Below are positions 19,493-29,299 of a stretch of DNA of 64,000 nt, one piece after another (position 1 is the first letter of the stretch; each line of letters opens with the position of its first letter). The stretch covers positions 186,001 through 250,000 of the forward strand of contig JAPJBO010000126.1 in the NCBI GenBank assembly GCA_030068145.1, in the 5' to 3' direction. The stretch is from Diplonema papillatum. Taxonomy: Eukaryota; Euglenozoa; Diplonemea; Diplonemida; Diplonemidae. The notes under the pieces are model-generated. The model had not been told where the DNA came from. It saw only the letters and a program-made list of their open reading frames with translations, and searched no databases. The position numbers and the translations under genes are program-made.

Positions 19493-20235
19493 ACGATCAA
19501 CCGGGGTTGACGCCTGCTGCTGCTTTCGACTTTTTTTCGCTTTCCTGTATCTCAGATTGAATGAATTGTCTTGGCAAGTTTTTTTTTATCTGCTTTTGGA
19601 CAAGCGCCTCGACATGTCGCCAATAGCGAACGACGAGACCGACAGGATGACTTGCCGTAAAGGTGGCAACACGCAGAACCCTCTCCGCTCGTAGGTACAG
19701 TAGGAACGCAGGGCATTGCCGGCGGGGATCTCTGGTGTGGATAGTGGGCACCTTAAAGAACTACGGCTCGGCTGAGCCACTTGAAACTTCGTTGCGGGCT
19801 TCCGACGATCAACCGCGGTTGACGCCTGCTATTGATTTCGACTTTCTTTCGCTTTCCTGTATCTCAGGTGCAATTCATGATGTCGACACAAGTTCTATTT
19901 TTAGAGCTAAAGTTCGCTTGAAATTCTGGGGTTTTAGGGTCTTCATGAATGGATTCTCTAAGGGCTATGTGGTTTTTATCTGCTTTTGGACAAGCGCCCG
20001 TGCCGCAGGTAAGGGTCGACACATCGCCCGTAGCGAACGACGAGAACGAGAGGATGACTTGCCGTAAGTAAAGGTGGCAATACGCAGAACCCTCTCCGCT
20101 CGTAGTTACAGTACTGCTGTAGTTACGGCAGGAACGCAGGGTGTTGCCGGCGGGGATCTCTGGTGTGGATAATGGGCTCCTTAAAGGACTACCTGCTTCA
20201 AGTGGCTCGGCTGAGTCACTTGCAACTTCTTCCTC
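19493..20235. repeat. Imperfect tandem duplication, two units of about 310 and 430 bp
   Basis: Unit 1 (about 19493-19803) and unit 2 (about 19804-20235) share the order CGACGATCAACCG, TTTCGCTTTCCTGTATCTCA, CTTTTGGACAAGCGCC, GACTTGCCGTAA, GCGGGGATCTCTGGTGTGGA and GGCTCGGCTGAG. Unit 2 has extra sequence at about 19870-19980 that belongs to repeat family H. Confidence 0.85.
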
Positions 20236-20239
20236 CTCC

Positions 20240-21767
20240 ATCAGAAGTCTTCCCCGGCTCCGTCGGCCAGCCAAAAGCTCGTTCCGCAAGGCTGCGCATG
20301 TGAGAAAGGCGAAACGACACGACATATTTTCTTCAACGATCGATTTCTCGGAGAAACAGAGAGCGAGAGAGGGCGGGCGGGGGTGAGCCAAAGGGAAAAA
20401 GAAGAAGAAAAAAACGCGCAGACTGGTGAAAAAAGAGAAGTGTATCGCGCGCGCGGCAAACGAAAGTAACAACAGCGCGTGACCATTTCCAGTACAAGTT
20501 TGGCTTCACGGCAATCGAGAGAAGCAGAGTGTCAGCATTCCGCAACCCGGATGCAGAGATCTGAAGTGGTGACACATTGACGATCCTGTTGACCATGTCC
20601 ACAGGCTGCCGCCCGGATGATGCAGTCGTCTCTTTTTGAAGGAAGGGTTGACCCTTGAAACGCTTCACGCGGGGTCCTGGAAAGCTGCACTTTCTTCGTG
20701 CAGTAGGGTGTCTTGTGGATGTGCATGGAAAAAAACAGGGGATCTCATTATCTTGCATCGGGCCGTACCGTTAACCGCAGTAGGGAAGGCGAAAGCTCAA
20801 GCGGGCTTTCGTGGGTGGAAAGCCGCGTGGCAGCCGTCTGAAGGTAGGCAAGCACGTCAAACTCTCGCAGGCCCATGTTAGACACAGTGATCGTTCACCC
20901 ATCTTACAAGATGGTCCGAGGAGCCGTCTACCACATCTACCACATGTCATTCGACGGGGCACATACAATTTCCAGATGCAGAAGCAGCAGCCGGTAGGGG
21001 CGACTGCGCGGAACTTCGAAGAAAAGAGAGAAGCAAAATAGCAGGATGATACCTTCTGCCGAAGAAATGCGCGGGAGATGCACCTGAAGCCAGCATGCAG
21101 GAAGGAAGGGGGAACGGCCACCCACGGCCATGCGCAGGGCGTTCCTTCCCCCTCAACTTCGAACGGCAGCTGCTTCGTGCGCCACTCCCCCGGTTGCTCA
21201 GGTGTGCATGGGGATCAGATGATTCGATTGGTTTCCCGCGGAATTACGCAAGACCTGCCACGCAGACAAACTTTGGGCAAAGCTGCACTTCGGTACGCAT
21301 GCCTTTCGCATAACTCTACTCCTGGAAAGAAAGTCACCGCGTTCCGACAACACTACGGGTTAGTACGCCCCTTCACCCGCAAGCGGGCAACATGATTGTA
21401 CGCCTAGCGTCTGTGATTCTGAAGAGATTCTGAATAGCGGTCGGGGGCTTCCATGCGTCGAGCCCGAACGTCGTATTTAGGTGAAGCACAGGTAACGCAC
21501 TGAAATCTATCCAGAACACAAAAAAGCCACAATAGGAGTAGCCGGAGAGGATCTGCCGTTTCGATTCTACGATCGGACAGTGGCGGAATGTGGCTGCACG
21601 CCTCCGGAGCCAGAACGCGGTGTGCAGTCCTCAAATTCGTACAGGCAGCTCTCCCCGCGCAAGAACGGCGCGCGCGTTGCCCAAAAACAAAAAGAAATCA
21701 AAGCAAACCGGAAGAAAAGCAAACGGGAAACGTTGTGAGATGGTTTGATTCAATTCGTGCGGTGCGT
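20240..21767. other. Gene-free stretch
   Basis: Mixed-composition sequence with short overlapping frames. No domain, RNA or repeat recognised. Confidence 0.4.
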
Positions 21768-21770
21768 GGG

Positions 21771-21802
<32 letters not shown>

Positions 21803-21803
21803 T
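21768..21803. repeat. G-run of about 35 nt with one A
   Basis: GGGGGAGGGG... extends almost unbroken. It would read as poly-C on the minus strand, but no minus-strand gene follows within 2 kb. Confidence 0.95.
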
Positions 21804-22068
21804 GGTGGGACAACGTTTTGTGGTTTCAAACACTGCGCCTTTTCAAAGATCCGCCGAGCTCGGTCCCGCCCTGCAGACTTGTGTGAAGATGGCCACTGCG
21901 TACTCGTGATCATCCTCTCCTCTACAACATGCAAACCGGGCTGTTGGGTGGTTCTGCTCTTCGTATTGTCGGACGAGAACTGCCTCGCAGAAAGGGAGAA
22001 GTTCTCAAAACTTCACTGTTTTTTTTGAACCGACCACACCCCTGAAGGCTGTGTGAAGTTCTCTTATC

Positions 22069-22110
22069 GATGCAGATGATCGCCACAATTTTTTTGCATT
22101 CTAACCCAAA
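22069..22110 (+). mobile_element. LINE 3' end, isolated copy
   Basis: GATGCAGATGATCGCC and GCATTCTAACCCAAA match the 3' end of the LINE at 11447-11488 with a few changes. No coding part of the element precedes it. LSU rRNA-like sequence begins about 50 bp downstream. Confidence 0.65.
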
Positions 22111-22160
22111 ACTCCCATCAACTTTCGTGGTGCATCAACTCCCTCAGTGAAACTGTGAGA

Positions 22161-22183
22161 GGTCGGATTGTTCACCCACTAAC

Positions 22184-22225
<42 letters not shown>

Positions 22226-22320
22226 GTTTACCCTACTGATGGAGAGAGAGCCCATCGGACCAGCGCATCCCGACAGCAATACGGAGTAGTACGAGAGGAA
22301 CTCCTGTTTCTAGTCCCTTG
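22161..22320 (+). pseudogene. LSU (28S) rRNA fragment
   Basis: Contains the universally conserved phrases GGATTGTTCACCCACTAA, GGGAACGTGAGCTGGGTTTA, GACCGTCGTGAGACAGGTT, TTTACCCTACTGATG and AGTACGAGAGGAAC in correct order, with the variable loop between them altered. These belong to the 3' part of LSU rRNA (sarcin-ricin/peptidyl-transferase vicinity). It is only about 160 bp long and isolated, so a dispersed fragment or retrocopy and not an rDNA unit. Confidence 0.85.
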
Positions 22321-22489
22321 AGGGGGGCCTTGTAGAGGTCCCGAGGGGGTGGAAAAGGCCTCGAGGCATGGAAAACCGTCGCCACGAGGAGCCCCGTAGG
22401 TATCTACGGTTGTTCGATCGGGAGCTCCAACAACCGGGGTCAGCGGCCGATCAAAACTGCAAATCTGCAGGCAGCCTCGTCGCACGGTG

Positions 22490-22602
22490 GCAGCCGTTTC
22501 TCAGGCTCCCTCTCCGGAATCGAACCCTAATTCCCCGTTACCCGGTACAGCCACGGTAGTCCACTACACTACCATCAAAAGCTGATAGGGCAGATGCTCT
22601 TG
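22490..22602 (-). pseudogene. SSU (18S) rRNA fragment
   Basis: The minus strand reads CTATCAGCTTTTGATGGTAG, then GGGTAACGGGGAATTAGGG, TTCGATTCCGGAGAGGGAGC and CTGAGAAACGGCTGCCAC, the conserved 5' domain of SSU rRNA. It breaks off after CGGCTGCCAC. It lies in opposite orientation to the LSU fragment 170 bp away, so the pair cannot be a normal rDNA unit. Confidence 0.85.
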
Positions 22603-23507
22603 CGGGTTTGGCACCGACTTGAAGTCGTGTGCTAACTCGATTGACCGTGACGCCTTCCGGTGGTTTGACCACCGTATATAAAACCCTGGCCGTGAGCCTA
22701 GCTCTTTTCGACAGAGACAACAGGGTTGGTTTGTAAAGGGGGGAGGGGTCGAATAATAACACCTGTGTTATTATTCGATTTGCCGAATACTAAAAAAGTT
22801 CCGGCTAGCCGAACAATGGCAGGATCGAATAGTGGTAGTGGTGTTTTTAGACAACCAGACGTGTGTCAAATAACTGTTATTCTTTGACCTCCCCCCCCTT
22901 TAATTTAATAGCCGAATAAAAAAAGGCGGTTCGGCCTCGAAAAGAAAAGAAACAACTCGGAGGAGCCGCCGAAGGGAGGCAACTACAAAGCGGGTCTTGC
23001 TTATTGATGACGCTGACGCCCGGCTGTGATGAAGCGAAATGCTGTGGTTTAATTAACCAGTTGGATTCCTCTTGTTCGTAACAGTTCCAAGCTGACACTT
23101 CATTGCGGGCACAACATGCAAGAAGGCCTGGAAGAAATCAGGAGCCGCGGGTAGCACCCGAGAGCGCCACTCACAGCACCTTCAATCTGAGCCCAGACCT
23201 GACCCGCACTGACAATCCCGCATGTGTCCTCAGAGCCAATCCTTTTCCCGAAGTTACGGATCCAGTTTGCCGACTTCCCTTACCTACATTGTTCTGCACG
23301 GAACCCAGATGTGTTGCCTTGTGTTTCGTGCGTGCTACAGCACGGTTCCCCTCTAATAATATGAGTTTGCTACTGGCGGCCCCCTCAAGTATTTCCATAG
23401 AGCAGGTGCTCTTTTTGAAGTAAAAAAAAAGGGGGAAAAGAAGAGGAATAGTTGAGTCGCAGCTCTTGACAAAGACAGATGGGTAAAAGAAGATGCGTTT
23501 AATCTTC

Positions 23508-23621
23508 ACTTTTTCTCACGAACGGGGGGGGGTCGGTCCTGCGTTTGGCTTTGTAGGTTCTCCCGACTCCCCAAATCGTGGTTTGTCAACTATTCCCTGC
23601 AGTAATAGCATACTTTCAAAA
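23508..23621 (+). repeat. Interspersed repeat family D, copy 1
   Basis: TTTTTCTCACGAACGGGGG through TTCTCCCGACTCCCCAA to GCATACTTTCAAAA; matches 32837-32970, which has an extra ~20 bp. Confidence 0.85.
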
Positions 23622-23800
23622 TACTCGAGGGACTGCCTTGTGCTCATTTCGAAGGAGGCTAGAAGGGGAGAAATGTGAAAACAATACAAACTATACCCAG
23701 CTTCACCTGTGTTTCGTGTGGGCTACAGCACATTTACCTCCTTTGATCTATCGCAACTGGCAGTCTCCTCAAGCATTTTCTGCAAAGCAGGTGCTGATAC
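23618..23800 (+). repeat. Interspersed repeat family B (MITE-like), copy 1
   Basis: Starts AAATACTCGAGGGACTGCC and ends GGCAGTCTCCTCAAGCATTT followed by GCAAAGCAGGTGCTGATAC. The two ends are imperfect inverted repeats of each other, so the unit can fold back on itself. Other copies: 23803-24016, 30521-30651, 35142-35299, 36660-36918, 42288-42466 (reversed), 44457-44605 (reversed, in the channel intron) and 49471-49666. Confidence 0.85.
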
Positions 23801-23802
23801 AA

Positions 23803-24016
23803 AAATACTCGAGGGACTGCCTTGTGCTCATTTCGAAGGAGGCTAGAGGGGGAGAAAACAATACAACTACAAAGTGGGTCTTTTTTGTTGAACGCTTACG
23901 CCCGCCACTAAACCCAGATTTACCTGTGTTTCGTGTGGGCTACAGCACATTTACCTCCTTTGGTCTATCGCAACTGGCAGTCTCCTCAAGCATTTCCTAC
24001 AAAGCAGGTGCTTATA
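23803..24016 (+). repeat. Interspersed repeat family B, copy 2
   Basis: Full-length unit directly downstream of copy 1, separated by AA, and followed by a run of A residues. It carries the internal GTTGAACGCTTACGCCCGCC block missing from copy 1. Confidence 0.85.
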
Positions 24017-24124
24017 CAAAAAAAAAAAAACGTCGTCCGCCGCGCGGTGCACGTAACACGGCGAGGAGCCGTGAAGGTGGCCTGAGTCAGATGTAGGTCG
24101 CGCCGCAGGGTTTGCACTTTCGGC

Positions 24125-25291
24125 CTACGCGGAGCGGACGTACCGGTGGGGCACGAACGGCGATTTGGTGACCTCCGCCGGCGAGCACTTGTTGCGGACT
24201 TCGACCTGCAGCGGGGTGCCGGCCTTTTGGAGGTTCCGGTTTACGTAGGCCATCGCGATGTTGCGGCCGAGGGTCGGACTGAACGTCCCGGAGCACACTT
24301 CGCCGACGGTCTCGCCGTCCATGTCCTTGACGGCGGCGCCGTGGCGTGCGGGCGGGCCACTCACGAACATGCATACGCGCTTTCGCTTGAAGGCGCCGTC
24401 TTCCTTCGGCTTCGCTTCGATGTGCCGCATGATGACGTCGGCGCCGACGAACCCCTTGGTCTCCCGCCGCCTCTTCGAAATAAGCCACGCGAGCGTCGCT
24501 TCGATCGGGGACGTCTCCTCGGTCATGTCGTTGCCGTACAGGCACAGCCCGGCCTCCAGCCGCAGGGTGTCCCGCGCGCCAAGGCCCGCCAGCGACACCT
24601 CCTCGCTGCCGGCGAGGGCTTCGGCCAGTTCGGCGACTTTTTCGACCGACGCGCTGATCTCGAAGCCGTCTTCGCCCGTGTATCCGCACCGGGTGATGCG
24701 CATGTCCTCGCCCAGCACGGACGCCTGCGTCTGCTGCATGAAGCCCAGCGCCGAAACGTCGCACAGCCTTCCTAACACGTCGACCGCCTTGGGGCCTTGC
24801 AGAGCGATCAACCCCCTGTCCAGCCTCTCCAGCTTGACGTCACCGTTGAACTCCTTCATCATCTTGGTGAAGTGAGCGTAATCCTTCACTTGGCACCCGG
24901 CGTTGACGACCATGTAAATGTACCCGTCCTGCTTGACCACGACCGAGTCGTCGATAATCCCGCCGTTCTCGTTGGTGATGACGGTCAGCGCGCCGGCGCC
25001 GACGGCGAGGCTCTGCATGTCGATGGGGGTCACCCGCTCGAGGAAAGCCTCCCGGTCGGCGCCGGTGAGCACCCACTGCCCCATGTGGGACACGTCGAAG
25101 ATCCCGGCGCTCTCGCGCACCGCCTTGTGCTCCTTCACGAGCCCGCGCCCGGTGTACGTCACCGGCATCTCGTACCCAGCGAAGTCGACGAACTTGCACC
25201 CCTTTTCTTTGTGGAAGTCGTACAGCGGGGTCCTCAGCAGCGGCCCAGCTGCACTCGCGAAGCGCTTCTGCGCGCACGCTGCTGCTCTCAT
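24125..25291 (-). CDS. gcvT: Aminomethyltransferase, glycine cleavage system T protein
   Basis: Transfers the methylene group from aminomethyl-lipoyl H protein to tetrahydrofolate in the mitochondrial glycine cleavage complex. The 388-residue protein has all expected blocks: LYDFHKEKGCKFVDFAGYEMP (near 23-43), GIFDVSHMGQW (near 63-73), NENGGIIDDSVV (near 109-120), GLIALQGPKAVDVL (near 159-172), RCGYTGEDGFEIS (near 201-213) and ARDTLRLEAGLCLYGNDM (near 237-254), and a C-terminal region with VGEVCSGTFSPTLGRNIAMAYV. Residues 1-20 are Ala/Arg-rich without acids (MRAAACAQKRFASAAGPLLR), fitting a mitochondrial presequence. Full length for the family, with no intron. A C-rich tract followed by GAAG lies just upstream of the ATG: AG at 25305-25304, 13 nt from the start, a good splice acceptor. 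Confidence 0.97.
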   Translation of the reverse strand: MRAAACAQKRFASAAGPLLRTPLYDFHKEKGCKFVDFAGYEMPVTYTGRGLVKEHKAVRESAGIFDVSHMGQWVLTGADREAFLERVTPIDMQSLAVGAGALTVITNENGGIIDDSVVVKQDGYIYMVVNAGCQVKDYAHFTKMMKEFNGDVKLERLDRGLIALQGPKAVDVLGRLCDVSALGFMQQTQASVLGEDMRITRCGYTGEDGFEISASVEKVAELAEALAGSEEVSLAGLGARDTLRLEAGLCLYGNDMTEETSPIEATLAWLISKRRRETKGFVGADVIMRHIEAKPKEDGAFKRKRVCMFVSGPPARHGAAVKDMDGETVGEVCSGTFSPTLGRNIAMAYVNRNLQKAGTPLQVEVRNKCSPAEVTKSPFVPHRYVRSA

Positions 25292-25303
25292 TGTCTTGGT
25301 TGC

Positions 25304-25335
25304 CTTCGGGGGGGAGGGGTAGGGGGTGGGGGGGG
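25304..25335 (-). promoter_or_regulatory. Putative splice acceptor and C-rich tract of gcvT
   Basis: On the coding strand, about 30 nt of C-rich sequence is followed by GAAG and then 13 nt to the ATG. No upstream coding exon is visible, so a spliced-leader acceptor is the simplest reading. The 5' leader CAACCAAGACA with its ATG is repeated at 25851-25866 without the gene. Confidence 0.45.
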
Positions 25336-25367
25336 GGTGTTTTCTCCTCTGTTGATGTGCCTGTGGT

Positions 25368-25455
25368 GTTAGAGTTAAAGCTTCGCTTGGGATTCCGAGA
25401 TTTGAGGGTCTCCGTGTGACGTTTGCTAAATGAGTTCTCTCAGAGCAGGTAAGGG
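25368..25455 (+). repeat. Interspersed repeat family H
   Basis: Block around GCTTCGCTTGGGATTCCGAG and GGGTCTCCGTGTGACG. Relatives at about 19888-19972 and 39838-39925. Confidence 0.75.
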
Positions 25456-25467
25456 CTATACTGCAAG

Positions 25468-25560
25468 TTGGACACTTCCGAGCGTGGGGTGCAACAGGGG
25501 GACCCCTTGGGGCCTCTCCTCTTCAGCCTGGCGCTGCAGGACGTCATCGCGCCGCCGCCG
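25468..25560 (+). pseudogene. Non-LTR reverse transcriptase fragment
   Basis: Encodes RGVQQGDPLGPLLFSLAL, the diagnostic motif of non-LTR reverse transcriptases between the first and second catalytic Asp regions. The frame then runs into Pro/Ala/Arg-rich sequence with no YADD motif, so this is a broken piece. It lies upstream of gcvT and may come from the same LINE class as 9470-11488, but the regions do not overlap and cannot be compared. Confidence 0.75.
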
Positions 25561-26105
25561 CCGCCGGCCGAGGCTGCGGCAGAGTCCAGCCGGCGCCGGA
25601 AGAGGCCCCGGGGGCGGGCGCTCAGGCTCCGCGGCCGGAGGAGCCCGCGGACCCCGCAGGAGGAGGGTGTGGGTACAGGTTTTGTGTTTCCGCCGATCCC
25701 GAACGGGCGTACAGAGTGGTGTCTTTCGACTTTTTGTTTGTTCGTGAAGTTCAGCTTCGTGCGTGCTTGCGGTGGTGGGGTTTACCAAAAAAGTGCTTTA
25801 TCGTATCTTTGAGCTAGACTTGTGCATCAGCCAAGTGGCCCACTCCTTGTCATTGTCTTGGTTGCCTTTCCCAAGGGCGGCGGCCATCCCTTAAACACGC
25901 AGAACCTTTCATGCATAGCCTGTCTGTGAGTCTAAGACTGGGAGGCAACGTTTGCATTGCTTTCCACTATCCAAGGTTGGACCACCGGTTGGACCATTGT
26001 CTTTCGTATGCCCCGGGGACTGCTGAGATTCCAGAAGTCCTGCTTGCACGTGTTTTCTGCTGTGCTTTCTGTCACTAGCATCCCGGTCGTCGACTACTCG
26101 TTTTT
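25560..26105. other. Gene-free stretch
   Basis: Contains a block GTGTTTCCGCCGATCCCGAA ... GGTGTCTTTCGAC at about 25684-25731 that recurs at about 46576-46624, and the isolated copy of the gcvT leader at 25851-25866. Confidence 0.5.
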
Positions 26106-26109
26106 CAGC

Positions 26110-26535
26110 GGTCGACAAGTGGTCTACTCGTTTTACAGTGCACCATGGTTGTCCATGGGCCAGACCGTGGGACCATACTCGTTTTACAGTGCACCATGGT
26201 TGTCCATGGGCCAGACCGTGGTAGACAAGTGGTCTACTCGTTTTACAGTGCACCATGGTTGTCCATGGGCCAGACCGTGGGACCGTACTCGTTTTACAGT
26301 GCACCATGGTTGTCCATGGGCCAGACCGTGGTAGACAAGTGGTCTACTCGTTTTACAGTGCACCATGGTTGTCCATGGGCCAGACAGTGGTAGACAAGTG
26401 GTCTACTCGTTCTACAGAGCACCATGGTTGTCCATGGGCAAGACAGTGGTAGACAAGTGGTCTACTCGTTTTACAGTGCACCACGGTTGTCCATGGGCCA
26501 GACAGTGGTAGACAAGTGGTCTACCACCGCTGTAT
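26110..26535. repeat. Minisatellite with about 51- and 59-bp units
   Basis: About eight units built on GTTTTACAGTGCACCATGG and TTGTCCATGGGCCAGAC, with or without a GTAGACAAGTGGTCTACTC insert. Each unit contains the small inverted repeat CCATGGTTGTCCATGG. Confidence 0.95.
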
Positions 26536-26539
26536 CACT

Positions 26540-27383
26540 GGTCGACTACTCCTTTTACAGTGGTCGACTGGTGTCGTCGGCCACAGGTGGACAGCTTCCA
26601 TCATCACTCCTTGCACTCGCTGGCCTAGTGTTAGACCACGGACGTAAAGGGTAAAAGGTTGGGCAGAACAGTGGAAACGATACCGAGGCTGCTGCGCCAG
26701 AAAAGCAAAGCAAGGTATGTACTACCGAACGTGGCGGGAAGCAAAAACAACAAGAGAGAGGGAAGGAACTGGAACGGGAAGCGCGCACCGAGGGCGCACA
26801 GTCAACCAAAGAAGTAACGAGGCTAGGGTGGAACGTTCAAAAAAACTATAGAGGCCGCAACGCAGATTAAGCTGCGGCTGTTTCTCTTCCGTTGCGCACT
26901 GGTTTCGTGCATATTTTTTGTATTCGCTGTTCATTTGCTCTTTTACCTTGGTTGCGCATCTGCGGGTGCAAAGGCTGTCGTATACAACACGAGGGCGAGA
27001 TACGTGTTCGCGGTGTGTCAATCGTGAATTCCAATTCTTGAGCGAGAAAGGGAGGGAGGGTTCGTCGTGCATTCAATCCAAGCGTGCTTTGCTGCACGCG
27101 AAGTTTTGTTGTGTTGGGAGGGCGAGATAGGAAGACCGTTGTGTTGACATTCCAAACCGGAAGGCAACTTGTATGCAAGACGCGTGCATACTGCACGCCT
27201 GCTTCATTGTTGGGGGCTGGAGAGGAAACCTGCCTGACAGGGTCGAGTCAGTCTTGTAGAGCGAGAAAGACGGGAAGAAACTACAGCATTCAGAGCAAAC
27301 AAGTAAAGGGGGTCCGTAGGAGAGAGATTTCGCATGCATTGCTTGGGAGGGTTAACTACCGGCAGTTAACTACAACGAGGTCT
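26540..27383. other. Gene-free stretch downstream of HSP70
   Basis: No domain or repeat recognised. It must hold the HSP70 3' UTR. Confidence 0.4.
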
Positions 27384-29288
27384 TCAGTCGACCTCTTCAA
27401 CGTTGGGACCCGCGGTGCCAGCGTTGTTGCCGCCCGCCTGCTGGTACATGCGAGAAATGATGGGAGAGCAGACGGCTTCGAGGTCCTTCATCCTGCCTTC
27501 GTACTCTTCCTTCGACGCCTCCTGTGAGCCGTCGAGCCACTTGAGGGCATCGTCGCAAGCACTGGTGATGGTCTTCTTGTCCTCTGCAGACAGCATGCCG
27601 GAAGTCTTCTCGTCAGTAGCGGTGTTCTTCATGGAGTAGGCGTAGTTCTCGAACTGATTCTTCGCTTCGACGCGTTCCTTTGCCAAGCGGTCCGCCTCCG
27701 CGTACTTCTCCGCGTCGTTGCACATGGCGTCGATCTCTGCCTGCGACAGGCGTCCCTTCTCGTTCGTGATCGTGATGTGAGACTTCTTCTTCGTCGACTT
27801 GTCCTCTGCACTCACGTTCAAGATGCCGTTCACATCGACGTCGAATGTCACTTCGATCTGCGGTACACCACGAGGCGCGGGTGGGATGCCTGACAAGTCG
27901 AACGTCCCCAACGAGTGGCAGTCTCTCGTCATCGCACGCTCACCTTCAAACACCTGGATGTGCACTCCCGGCTGGTTGTCAGCGTACGTCGAGAACGTCT
28001 GACTCTTCCTCGCCGGAATCGTCGTGTTCCGCTTGATCAACGACGTCATCACTCCGCCCGCCGTTTCGATGCCGAGCGTCAGCGGCGCCACGTCCAGCAG
28101 CACCATGTCGTTTGTCTGCTCGCTCTTCCCTCCTGTCAGCACGAATGCTTGCACAGCTGCTCCGAACGCCACCGCCTCGTCTGGGTTGATCGACTTGTTC
28201 AACTCTTTCCCGCCGAAGAAGTCGCTCACCAAAGACTGGATCTTCGGGATCCGTGTCGACCCGCCCACTAGCACAACTTCGTTCACCGATCGTTTGTCCA
28301 TCTTCGCGTCTGTCAGCACTTGTTCCACAGGCCGAATGCACGACCGGAACAGGTCTGCGCACAACTCTTCGAACCGCGCCCGAGTAATCGAAGAGTAGAA
28401 GTCGATCCCTTCGTGCAGCGAGTCGATCTCGATGCTGGTCTGCGCTGCCGACGACAACGCTCTCTTCGCCCGCTCGCACGCCGTCTGCAGCCGCCGCAGG
28501 GCCCGCTGACTGCGAGTCAAGTCCTTCTTGTGCTTCCTCTTGAACTCCTCCACGAAGTGTTTCATCATCCGGTTGTCGAAGTCCTCACCTCCCAAGTGCG
28601 TGTCTCCAGCTGTCGACTTCACCTCGAACATTCCTCCGTCCATTGTCAGCAGCGTCACGTCGAACGTACCGCCGCCCAGGTCGAAGATCAGAACGTTCCT
28701 CTCAGCAGTTCTGCTCTGTTTGTCCAGCCCGTACGCGATTGCTGCCGCAGTCGGCTCGTTGATGATTCGCAGTACTTCCAGCCCAGCGATCGTCCCCGCA
28801 TCCTTCGTCGCCTGCCTCTGCGAGTCGTTGAAGTATGCCGGAACCGTCACAACCGCCTTCGAAACCTTCTTCCCCAAGAACGCTTCCGCCGTCTCCTTCA
28901 TCTTCTGAAGCACCATCGCTGAGATCTCCTCAGCCATGAATGTCTTCTTCACTCCCAGGTACTGCACTTCGATCAGGGGCTTCTCGTCTTTGCCCCCCTG
29001 CGCCACCACTTTGAACGGCCAGTGCTGAATGTCGCTCTGCACCGAAGCGTCGCTGAACTTCCGCCCGATCAACCGCTTCGCGTCGAACACGGTGTTCGTC
29101 GGGTTCAACGCCGCTTGGTTCTTCGCCGCATCTCCGATCAGTCGCTCGCTGTCAGTGAAAGCCACGTACGAAGGCGTCGTTCGGTTGCCCTGATCGTTCG
29201 CGATGATCTCCACTCGTTCGTTCTGCCACACCCCCACGCACGAGTACGTCGTACCCAAGTCGATTCCAATTGCTCCGTTGTACGACAT
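27384..29288 (-). CDS. HSP70: Cytosolic heat shock protein 70
   Basis: ATP-driven chaperone of the cytosol/nucleus. The 634-residue protein is full length and shows all three HSP70 signatures: [15 protein letters not shown] near residues 7-21, [15 protein letters not shown] near 197-211, and [14 protein letters not shown] near 333-346. The substrate-binding domain ([18 protein letters not shown]) and C-terminal lid follow. It ends GPNVEEVD, the EEVD tail that binds TPR co-chaperones and marks the cytosolic class; there is no organelle presequence or KDEL. No intron. The coding strand upstream reads GAGAGAGCAG then AAAGATG, a possible acceptor 4 nt before the start. No clear heat-shock elements seen. 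Confidence 0.99.
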   Translation of the reverse strand: MSYNGAIGIDLGTTYSCVGVWQNERVEIIANDQGNRTTPSYVAFTDSERLIGDAAKNQAALNPTNTVFDAKRLIGRKFSDASVQSDIQHWPFKVVAQGGKDEKPLIEVQYLGVKKTFMAEEISAMVLQKMKETAEAFLGKKVSKAVVTVPAYFNDSQRQATKDAGTIAGLEVLRIINEPTAAAIAYGLDKQSRTAERNVLIFDLGGGTFDVTLLTMDGGMFEVKSTAGDTHLGGEDFDNRMMKHFVEEFKRKHKKDLTRSQRALRRLQTACERAKRALSSAAQTSIEIDSLHEGIDFYSSITRARFEELCADLFRSCIRPVEQVLTDAKMDKRSVNEVVLVGGSTRIPKIQSLVSDFFGGKELNKSINPDEAVAFGAAVQAFVLTGGKSEQTNDMVLLDVAPLTLGIETAGGVMTSLIKRNTTIPARKSQTFSTYADNQPGVHIQVFEGERAMTRDCHSLGTFDLSGIPPAPRGVPQIEVTFDVDVNGILNVSAEDKSTKKKSHITITNEKGRLSQAEIDAMCNDAEKYAEADRLAKERVEAKNQFENYAYSMKNTATDEKTSGMLSAEDKKTITSACDDALKWLDGSQEASKEEYEGRMKDLEAVCSPIISRMYQQAGGNNAGTAGPNVEEVD

Positions 29289-29299
29289 CTTTCTGCTCT

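Larger units (their letters stand above)
22610..24124. other. Gene-free stretch with interspersed repeats
   Basis: Family D at about 23508-23621, then two family B copies in tandem up to 24016. The rest (22610-23500) holds nothing I recognise apart from a diverged family B remnant at about 23312-23420. Confidence 0.5.

Noticed and set aside
27620..28480. Additional frames on both strands within HSP70
   Set aside because: Shadows of a highly conserved, codon-biased gene.
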